NCBI GenBank assembly: GCA_021828225.1
Contig: JAKASH010000048.1
Span: 1-10,792 of the forward strand
DNA: 10,792 bases
Source of the DNA: Acidobacteriota bacterium
Lineage (GTDB): Bacteria > Acidobacteriota > Terriglobia > UBA7540
Direction of reading: 5' to 3'
In this document: one piece after another, positions 1 through 5,129 of the stretch
Position numbering within the stretch: position 1 is the stretch's first letter
Layout: the number at the start of each line of letters is the position of its first letter
Notes under the pieces: model-generated
Databases searched by the model: none
The model's input: the letters and a program-made list of their open reading frames with translations, nothing else
Told to the model about the DNA's origin: nothing
Program-made: the position numbers and the translations under genes

Positions 1-1041
1 CTTGCCAGGCATTGCAAGTTCCGCGGCAAGCATCAGTCCCTGGCCGCGGACCTGGCGAATGACGGGGAGTTCCTTCTGAAGATTCAACAACTGGGTTTTG
101 AAATACGAGCCAACTTGGCGGATATGCTCCAGGAATTCCGGCCGCTCGAGAATTTCGAGGAATTTTAAGGCCAGGCGGCACTGCAGCGGGCCGCCGCCGA
201 ATGTCGTTCCGTGCATGCCCGGATGGAAGGCCTGGGCCACGTCTTCGCAGGCCAGAATGGCCGCCAGCGGTAATCCGCCGGCCAGAGGCTTTGCGACCAG
301 AGCGATATCCGGTTTGAGGCCGAACCGCTGATAGGCAAAGAAGTTTCCGGTGCGCCCCAGCCCGCACTGGATCTCGTCGCAGATGAAGAGCGCAGCGTGC
401 GTGCGGCACAGCTCCTGGCCAGCCTTCAGGAACTCCTCGTCAAGTTCGACCACGCCGCCCTCGCCCTGAATTACCTCGACCAGCAAGGCAGCGACGTCCG
501 AGGAAAAGTTACTCTTGAGATGGCCGATGTCGTTCTGGCGGATGAACGTCACGCCTGGTGGCAGCGGCTCGAACGGTTTGCGGTATTTCTCCGGCCAGGT
601 GGCGGCCAGAGCGCCCAGAGTGCGCCCGTGGAAAGAGTTCTCAATGGCCAGAATCCCGGTGCGCTCTGAGGAATGCTCGCGGCCGAAGGCCCGCGCCAGT
701 TTCATGGCACCTTCGACGGCTTCGGTGCCGGTGTTCGCGAAGAACGCGCGGTCAAGCCCGGTGAGCCTCGCCAGTTTATCAGCCAGCGGGGCCTGAAAGC
801 GATGGTAGATCAAGTTCGAGACATGGAGGAGATTTTCCGAGGGGTCGCGCAGCACGGCCATGATTTCCGGATTTGCGTGGCCGAGGGCATTAACCCCCAA
901 GCCTCCCAGAAAATCGAGGTACTTCCTGCCCTTGTCGTCGTAAAGGTAGCAGCCCTCACCGTCGACTGCCAGAAAAGGCAGGCGCTTGTAAGTGGGAACC
1001 AGCCTCCGTTCTTCGAGTTCCGCTATTTCTTCGTAGTTCAT
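1..1041 (-). CDS. argD: Acetylornithine aminotransferase ArgD, C-terminus cut by window edge
   Basis: This PLP-dependent class III aminotransferase converts N-acetylglutamate semialdehyde to N-acetylornithine, with glutamate as amino donor, in the cytoplasm. The window holds the first 347 residues, and the usual length of about 400 means roughly 50 C-terminal residues lie off the left edge. Visible landmarks are the cofactor-phosphate loop FANTGTEAVE (101-110), SFHGRTLGAL (136-145), ICDEIQCGLGRTG (220-232) with the ring-nitrogen Asp222, the Schiff-base lysine Lys251 in ALVAKPLAGG, and TTFGGGP (279-285). The ATG overlaps the argB stop as TAATG, and a GAGGA lies about 12 bases upstream inside argB, so translation is probably coupled. 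Class III aminotransferases are hard to separate by sequence (ArgD, AstC, LysJ, GabT, ornithine aminotransferase). The argC-argB context decides for ArgD, although a dual role in lysine synthesis (DapC activity) is possible. Confidence 0.92.
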   Translation of the reverse strand, partial: MNYEEIAELEERRLVPTYKRLPFLAVDGEGCYLYDDKGRKYLDFLGGLGVNALGHANPEIMAVLRDPSENLLHVSNLIYHRFQAPLADKLARLTGLDRAFFANTGTEAVEGAMKLARAFGREHSSERTGILAIENSFHGRTLGALAATWPEKYRKPFEPLPPGVTFIRQNDIGHLKSNFSSDVAALLVEVIQGEGGVVELDEEFLKAGQELCRTHAALFICDEIQCGLGRTGNFFAYQRFGLKPDIALVAKPLAGGLPLAAILACEDVAQAFHPGMHGTTFGGGPLQCRLALKFLEILERPEFLEHIRQVGSYFKTQLLNLQKELPVIRQVRGQGLMLAAELAMPGK

Positions 1042-1838
1042 TATGACTTTACAATCCTCGTTCCCACGCTTTCACGTTTGATGACCGTCCGCAGCAAAGA
1101 GTTTTGCGTGTCCGGGGAAATGATGTCGATTTCATGGACACCGTGCTGGATGGTTCGCGCACAGGAACGCAGCTTAGGAATCATTCCGTCGCGGACCGTC
1201 CCTTTCTGAATCAGGCTGCGGATGTCCTTTACCCGCACCAGAGGCAGCAACTGCCGTTCTGCGTCCCAGACGCCGCCGGACTCCGTGAGGTAGAGCAGCC
1301 GGTCGGCTCCAATGGCCGTTGCCAGCGCCGCCGCAAGATCGTCGGCGTTGATGTTCAGATATTCGCCCCCGGCACTAAGCCCCAGGCTCGCCACAACAGG
1401 AACGAACCCCTTTGAGAACGCCAGGTCAAGAATGGCGGTATTAATCTTTGTCGGACGGCCCACAAAACCCAGATCTTTCTTGGAGCCGTTCGCGGCAGCA
1501 ACCAGCCTGCGCGCCATTACCAGCTTGCCGTCGCCGCCGCAGATCCCAAGAGCGGGCTGGCTTTGGGCTTCGATCTCTGCGACCCACTGCTTGTTGATGC
1601 TCCCTGCCAGAACCATTAAGGCAACGTCGCGGGTTTCAGCATCGGTAACCCGCAGACCGTTATGGAACTCTGTCTCGATTCCCAGGCGCTGGAGGGTCTG
1701 GGTCAGCGCCTTGCCTCCTCCGTGAACCACCACGACACGATGGCCGGCGCGGGACAGCTCAGCAATCTGCCGTGCCAGGTGGCGCCGCCGAACCTGTTCT
1801 TCCGCCGACTGCCCTCCGATCTTGACAACAATTTTCAC
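1041..1838 (-). CDS. argB: Acetylglutamate kinase ArgB
   Basis: This amino acid kinase-family enzyme phosphorylates N-acetylglutamate to its 5-phosphate using ATP, the second step of arginine synthesis. The 265 residues fit the short (E. coli-like) form of the family. Motifs are VVKIGG (4-9) with phosphate-binding Lys6, VVHGGGKAL (37-45), NGLRVTD (60-66) for acetylglutamate, GFVGRPTKIN (124-133), LNINADD (161-167), and RDGMIPKL (216-223) with Lys222. The protein begins directly at the first beta strand and lacks the extra N-terminal helix that arginine-inhibited hexameric kinases use. The start is GTG, overlapping the argC stop as GTGA, with a strong GAGGAG about 11 bases upstream inside argC. 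The canonical acetylglutamate motif argues against the lysine-pathway paralogue LysZ. Confidence 0.95.
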   Translation of the reverse strand: MKIVVKIGGQSAEEQVRRRHLARQIAELSRAGHRVVVVHGGGKALTQTLQRLGIETEFHNGLRVTDAETRDVALMVLAGSINKQWVAEIEAQSQPALGICGGDGKLVMARRLVAAANGSKKDLGFVGRPTKINTAILDLAFSKGFVPVVASLGLSAGGEYLNINADDLAAALATAIGADRLLYLTESGGVWDAERQLLPLVRVKDIRSLIQKGTVRDGMIPKLRSCARTIQHGVHEIDIISPDTQNSLLRTVIKRESVGTRIVKS

Positions 1839-2923
1839 GCCAGCGCCGTCTCCTCGGCAAAGCCGAACATCAGATTCATATTCTGGATGGCCTGCCCCGC
1901 AGCCCCTTTAACCAGGTTATCGAGCGCGGATACGATAATCATGCGTGTGCCGTCGCGATCAAGAGAGAAGCCAATGTCCGTGTAGTTGGTATGGACGACG
2001 GATTGAATTTCCGGCACCCCCGCGTCCAGCACGCGAACAAAGGATGCCTGAGAGTAAAAATCCCGGTAAAGTGCGGCGACCTCTTCATGTGAGCGGGGCA
2101 TTGCAAGTCGAACATAAATGGTGCTCAGAATGCCGCGAGTGATCGGGAGCAGGTGAGGTGTGAAGGTAAAATCCTTTTCAGCAAGCTGGAGCGCTTGAAG
2201 CATCTCCGGCACGTGACGGTGGTTGAAAAGGCCATACGCCCGGCAATTCTCGTTGACTTCGACAAAGTGCAGCTTCTCGCTCAAGGAACGGCCCGCTCCG
2301 CTGGCGCCCGACTTGGAGTCGGAAATGATGCCCGCCGTGACGTCGATCCAGCCCTTCTGAAGTACCGGGGCGAGCGCTAGAATCACCGAAGTGGCGTAGC
2401 ATCCGGGATTCGCGACCAGGCGCGCCCGGCCAATGCACTCGGCATTCAGTTCCGTCAGGCCGTAGACGGCTTCTTCCAGAGCCGCATGCACGTGGTGCTC
2501 GAAACCGTACCAGCGGGGATAGGCTGCCGGGTCCTTCAGCCGGAAAGCTCCGCCCAGGTCCACCACCCGAAGGTTGCGCTCCAGAAGCGAAGGCGTAATT
2601 TCGAGAGCCGTCTGGTGGGGAGTTGCCAAAAAGACCATGTCAACATCAGAAGGCGCCAGAGCGTCCAGCGAGAGCGGCTCGCAGGGAACGGTAAACTTTC
2701 CCCGAAGAGCAGGGTGAGAATGCTCAATCGGGAACTCTTTTTTCCCCTCGCGTCCGGAAGACATCAAACGGGAAACGCGAGCCTGCGGATGGCGCGCAAG
2801 GATGCGCAAGAGCTCCAGCCCCGCATAGCCCGTTGCTCCGGCAATTGCCACCCGGACAACCTTTGGGGAGCCTTCGTTTTTATCTGGAGCGCCTGAGATT
2901 TCAGCCTCGGTTATTGCCTTCAC
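1835..2923 (-). CDS. argC: N-acetyl-gamma-glutamyl-phosphate reductase ArgC
   Basis: This enzyme reduces N-acetylglutamyl phosphate to the semialdehyde with NADPH, the third step of arginine synthesis. It has 362 residues in the aspartate-semialdehyde-dehydrogenase-like fold. The order is a nucleotide-binding GATGYAG (29-35), FLATPH (98-103), VVDLGGAFRL (120-129), the catalytic cysteine Cys175 in ANPGCYAT, SGASGAGR (205-212), NHRHVPE (234-240) with the likely general-base histidine, and the C-terminal DNLVKGAAGQAIQNMN. It is the first gene of the argC-argB-argD unit. The only in-frame start before an upstream stop is GTG at 2923. It gives an unusual, polar N-terminal extension of about 22 residues before the Rossmann strand. 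The GGAG upstream is only 2 bases from this GTG, so the start is less certain than the identity. Confidence 0.95.
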   Translation of the reverse strand: MKAITEAEISGAPDKNEGSPKVVRVAIAGATGYAGLELLRILARHPQARVSRLMSSGREGKKEFPIEHSHPALRGKFTVPCEPLSLDALAPSDVDMVFLATPHQTALEITPSLLERNLRVVDLGGAFRLKDPAAYPRWYGFEHHVHAALEEAVYGLTELNAECIGRARLVANPGCYATSVILALAPVLQKGWIDVTAGIISDSKSGASGAGRSLSEKLHFVEVNENCRAYGLFNHRHVPEMLQALQLAEKDFTFTPHLLPITRGILSTIYVRLAMPRSHEEVAALYRDFYSQASFVRVLDAGVPEIQSVVHTNYTDIGFSLDRDGTRMIIVSALDNLVKGAAGQAIQNMNLMFGFAEETALA

Positions 2924-2944
2924 TTCTCCGCCCGATGAGAATAT

Positions 2945-2963
2945 TTATGCATTAGACGCATAA
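2945..2963. promoter_or_regulatory. AT-rich inverted repeat at the argC transcription start, candidate operator
   Basis: TTATGC (2945-2950) and GCATAA (2958-2963) are perfect 6-base inverted arms separated by 7 bases, in a stretch far richer in A and T than its surroundings. The repeat starts at the predicted transcription start and covers about the first 18 transcribed bases, a typical site for a blocking repressor. An arginine repressor is the natural candidate. ARG boxes are AT-rich palindromes of about 18 bp, but these arms are not the E. coli TGAAT/ATTCA form, so the regulator is unassigned. Confidence 0.4.
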
Positions 2964-2968
2964 TTATG

Positions 2969-2997
2969 TTTCTACTTGATAAGGCGGGTCCTGTCAA
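2969..2997 (-). promoter_or_regulatory. Predicted sigma-70 promoter of the argCBD operon
   Basis: Reading the minus strand, a perfect TTGACA (2992-2997) is followed after exactly 17 bases by TAGAAA (2969-2974), which matches the TATAAT consensus at four of six positions. The predicted start falls near 2962, about 38 bases before the argC GTG. Spacing, orientation and position in the divergent gap all fit. Acidobacterial housekeeping promoters are expected to resemble this consensus, but I cannot confirm transcription. Confidence 0.65.
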
Positions 2998-3008
2998 GGG
3001 AAAATAGT

Positions 3009-3034
3009 GCCCGGCCGGGCGGGCGAGCCGGCTC
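3009..3034. repeat. Two adjacent GC-rich perfect palindromes in the divergent gap
   Basis: GCCCGGCCGGGC (3009-3020) and GAGCCGGCTC (3025-3034) are perfect palindromes of 12 and 10 bases lying 4 bases apart. They sit upstream of the argC -35 box and in the leader region of the gene at 3071. They could be a protein-binding site for the divergent promoters, or simply GC-rich sequence that is palindromic by chance. There is no T-run to make them a terminator. Confidence 0.3.
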
Positions 3035-3070
3035 TGTGAAAGGGGCTGAGGCTTTACAGGAACCACCGTT

Positions 3071-3793
3071 ATGAAAATCGCAATTTCTGTCTCCGAAAAA
3101 GAAAAGGCCAAGGGGGCTGAGTCCCCTTATTTCAAGGCCCTGGTGGCTGGGGGAGCGGCACCTGAGGAAATTCAGATGGTCACAGCGGATGGCGAGGTCC
3201 GGGCATCGAGCGAGGATTTTGACGGGATTCTTCTTGCGGGCGGGGAAGATGTCGATCCCGATCTTTATGGTGAAAGGGTCAAGTACGAAAACGTCAAGAT
3301 CAACCGGGCCCGGGACGACTTTGAAATGGCTCTGCTCGATGGCGGAATCCAATCGCACCTTCCGATTCTGGGCATCTGCCGGGGAATTCAGACGATCAAT
3401 GTCCGGTTTGGCGGAACGCTCTATCAGGATTTGAAAAGCGACACGGCACTCGAACATGACCACAAACAGCAGGGCAGGCGAAGCGAGACCACCCACTCCA
3501 TAACGGTGACCGACCCGGACTCCCTGCTGCACGGCATTTTTGCAGGTATTTGTCCGGTTAACAGCCTTCATCACCAGGCGGTCAAGCGCCTGGGCAGGGG
3601 ATTGAAGGTCACGGCGCATTCAGAGGACGGCCTGGTTGAAGCCGTCGAGTTGGCGAGCGACTATCCGTTCTTCTTGGCCGTGCAGTGGCACCCTGAAGAG
3701 ATGTTCGGCGAACACCCTGAGCAGCGCAGGATCTTTCAGCAATTCATAGCGCAGTGCCGGGAACGGGCAGGGAAGAGGGTGGCGGCCCGTTAG
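3071..3793 (+). CDS. Class I GATase-like gamma-glutamyl hydrolase (PuuD / peptidase C26 family)
   Basis: The 240-residue protein belongs to the stand-alone glutamine-amidotransferase-like hydrolases that cleave gamma-glutamyl amide bonds; the best-known member, PuuD, splits gamma-glutamyl-GABA in putrescine breakdown. Family motifs are LLAGGEDVDPDLYG (54-67), RDDFE (81-85), the nucleophile elbow GICRGIQ (101-107) with Cys103, FGGTLYQDL (113-121), VNSLHHQAVK (163-172), and AVQWHPEE (203-210), where His207 and Glu209 complete the triad. No synthetase domain is attached, and the length matches PuuD (about 254). The start ATG has AGGA at 3058-3061, 9 bases upstream. No other putrescine-degradation gene is nearby, so the substrate is unknown; a gamma-glutamyl peptide, folate polyglutamate or amine conjugate is possible. 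The next gene follows after 45 bases on the same strand. I see no clear promoter. Confidence 0.88.
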   Translation: MKIAISVSEKEKAKGAESPYFKALVAGGAAPEEIQMVTADGEVRASSEDFDGILLAGGEDVDPDLYGERVKYENVKINRARDDFEMALLDGGIQSHLPILGICRGIQTINVRFGGTLYQDLKSDTALEHDHKQQGRRSETTHSITVTDPDSLLHGIFAGICPVNSLHHQAVKRLGRGLKVTAHSEDGLVEAVELASDYPFFLAVQWHPEEMFGEHPEQRRIFQQFIAQCRERAGKRVAAR

Positions 3794-3827
3794 CGATTTT
3801 GCACAACTTCCCCGTGCTTGTTCAGAT

Positions 3828-3841
3828 GAGGACCGAGAGTG
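3828..3841 (+). promoter_or_regulatory. Ribosome binding site fixing a GTG start for the glycosylase
   Basis: GAGGA (3828-3832) lies 6 bases before GTG (3839-3841), close to ideal spacing. It places the start immediately before the sequence homologous to other Mug/TDG proteins. The nearby ATG at 3826 is in another frame. This supports the GTG start over any downstream choice. Confidence 0.7.
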
Positions 3842-4342
3842 TATCCCGATTTGCCAGATTATTTGCGTCCGGGACTGAAGCTTGTGTTCGTCGGATTTAA
3901 TCCCGGCGAACGCTCTGCCAGGATTGGCCACTATTATGCCGGGCGTGGTAATCAGTTCTGGAAATTTCTCTTTGAGGCCGGACTGACGCCGGTCCATCTG
4001 AGCCCGGAAGAGGACCGTCGCATGCTGGAGTTCGGGTTCGGATTGACCGATCTCGTCAAACGCTGGTCGAAATCCAGCAGCAGCCTGCGGGCAGGGGATT
4101 TTCAGGAAGGCATTCCTGCGCTCAAGGCCAAACTCCGGCAAGCTGCTCCGGGTGCCATCGCATTTAATGGCAAAACAGGGTTTGAGAAGTTCCAGGGGAG
4201 CAAGGCGGATCTGGGACCGCAACAAAGCTTCTTTGGACGTTCACGGATTTTTGTCCTGCCCTCTACCAGCGGGCGCAATGGCAGTCTTTCCCGCTCCCAA
4301 AAGCTCCACTACTTTCGCCAGCTTAAAAGCTGGTTGGGGTGA
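3839..4342 (+). CDS. mug: Mismatch-specific uracil/thymine-DNA glycosylase (Mug/TDG family)
   Basis: This family removes uracil or thymine opposite guanine, and some alkylated bases, starting base-excision repair. The 167 residues match E. coli Mug (about 168) and the TDG catalytic core. The active-site motif VGFNPG (18-23) carries Asn21, equivalent to Mug Asn18 and TDG Asn140. Then come GHYYAGRGNQFWK (30-42), GLTDLVKRW (68-76), AIAFNGK (106-112) and the DNA-intercalation loop LPSTSGRNGS (140-149), followed by LHYFRQLKSWL. Several of these read more like human TDG than E. coli Mug: GHHYPGPGNHFWK, FNGK and the SSSAR loop. Arg146 aligns with TDG Arg275, while Ser26 aligns with Mug Ser23 instead of TDG Ala145. 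It starts at GTG with a good Shine-Dalgarno and is probably cotranscribed with the preceding hydrolase. Substrate range cannot be read from sequence. Confidence 0.9.
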   Translation: MYPDLPDYLRPGLKLVFVGFNPGERSARIGHYYAGRGNQFWKFLFEAGLTPVHLSPEEDRRMLEFGFGLTDLVKRWSKSSSSLRAGDFQEGIPALKAKLRQAAPGAIAFNGKTGFEKFQGSKADLGPQQSFFGRSRIFVLPSTSGRNGSLSRSQKLHYFRQLKSWLG

Positions 4343-4382
4343 AGCCCTCGGGGTGTCCGGGCGTCAAGGATCACCCCCTTTT
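4336..4382 (+). terminator. Possible intrinsic terminator overlapping the glycosylase stop
   Basis: GGGGTGA (4336-4342, containing the stop codon) can pair with TCACCCC (4371-4377), followed by CTTTTC. The 28-base interior can form a smaller GCCC/GGGC stem (4344-4347 with 4359-4362). The stem is long-looped and the T-run short, so this is only a moderate candidate. It would separate the macrodomain gene from the two genes before it. Confidence 0.35.
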
Positions 4383-4411
4383 CATTCAATGTCGCTTGAA
4401 CCACTAGCCAG

Positions 4412-4435
4412 AGCCTGTTATCTCAGGCTATTCTT
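4412..4435 (+). terminator. Second hairpin before the macrodomain gene
   Basis: AGCCTG (4412-4417) and CAGGCT (4424-4429) form a perfect 6-bp stem with a 6-base loop, followed by ATTCTT. It has a terminator-like shape but a poor T-tract. It could instead be a weak 5' element of the macrodomain transcript. A TTGAAC at 4396-4401 with TATCTC 17 bases on is too weak to call a promoter. Confidence 0.3.
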
Positions 4436-4469
4436 GCACTAACTAAATACTCGACCAAGTTGAGGGAAC

Positions 4470-5015
4470 ATGCCGGCCAAGATTTACTTCATGAAGGGCG
4501 ATATCACCAATATGGAAGTTGACGCGATTGTCAACGCGGCCAACAACGATTTGAAGTTGGGAGCAGGAGTGGCCGGTGCCATCCGGCGCAAAGGCGGTCC
4601 GCGAATCCAGGAAGAATGCGACCGGATTGGCTCCATCCGCCTGGGCGAAGCCGCAGTGACTACGGCGGGCAATCTGAAGGCGTATTACGTGATTCACGCG
4701 GCCAGCATGCAGTTGGGCGGAGGAACCACTGCAGGGACGTTGCGGACCTCAACCCGAAGCAGCCTGCTCCGGGCCGAGGAAAAGGGTTTCAAGACGATTG
4801 CCTTTCCGGCCATCGGTACTGGGATTGCGGGCTTTCCGATGGAAGAGTGCGCGGAGATCATGATCGGCGAAGTCCTTGAACACCTCAGGTGGCGTACCAG
4901 CCTGGAGAAGATTTACTTTGTCCTCTTCGACGATGCGGCGCTCAAGACGTTTGAGGAGACTTACAAGAAACTCACCGCGCGCCCCTCGGCGGGCGGAGCA
5001 ACTGAAGGGCAGTAA
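4470..5015 (+). CDS. Stand-alone macrodomain protein (ADP-ribose binding / possible hydrolase)
   Basis: This 181-residue protein is essentially one macrodomain. Such domains bind ADP-ribose, and many remove mono-ADP-ribose from proteins or nucleic acids or deacetylate O-acetyl-ADP-ribose. Motifs are [19 protein letters not shown] (10-28), with the adenine-contacting Asp11 and the distal-ribose Asn pair, LGAGVAGAI (30-38) for the diphosphate, GGPRIQEEC (42-50), [11 protein letters not shown] (59-69), VIHAASM (74-80), and [12 protein letters not shown] (112-123), the second phosphate loop. The ATG has GAGG at 4462-4465. The last 12 or so residues (Ser/Gly/Ala-rich) lie outside the fold. It resembles archaeal Af1521-type and MacroD-type domains; which reaction it catalyses is not decided by sequence. 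It ends 114 bases before the convergent gene at 5130, and that gap shows no clear terminator or small gene. Confidence 0.9.
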   Translation: MPAKIYFMKGDITNMEVDAIVNAANNDLKLGAGVAGAIRRKGGPRIQEECDRIGSIRLGEAAVTTAGNLKAYYVIHAASMQLGGGTTAGTLRTSTRSSLLRAEEKGFKTIAFPAIGTGIAGFPMEECAEIMIGEVLEHLRWRTSLEKIYFVLFDDAALKTFEETYKKLTARPSAGGATEGQ

Positions 5016-5129
5016 ATATTCCCCAGAATGGTCTTCCGTGCGCAGGACTTTCGCTCCGTAGAGGTTCGCGTTGATCCTGATCAGACGAAGGTCTTGAGAC
5101 GGCGAGCAATCGAGTGTTTCCGCCGGGAT

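Noticed and set aside
673..1209. Plus-strand open frame across the argD/argB junction
   Set aside because: It is antisense to two well-conserved overlapping arg genes and has no recognisable domain.
1..2923. LysW-dependent lysine/ornithine pathway (LysZ, LysY, LysJ) instead of ArgB, ArgC, ArgD
   Set aside because: The kinase has the acetylglutamate motif NGLRVTD, ArgC has typical ArgC motifs, and no lysW-like small gene is present.
2972..3619. Long minus-strand open frame opposite the gamma-glutamyl hydrolase, continued by another at 3620-4225 opposite its end and the glycosylase
   Set aside because: The plus-strand proteins have clear family motifs; the antisense translations have no recognisable domain and low-complexity Arg/Pro/Ser composition.
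5016..5129. Terminator in the gap between the convergent macrodomain and M1-like genes
   Set aside because: A CGGCG/CGCCG pairing exists, but with a 16-base loop and no T-run on either strand.
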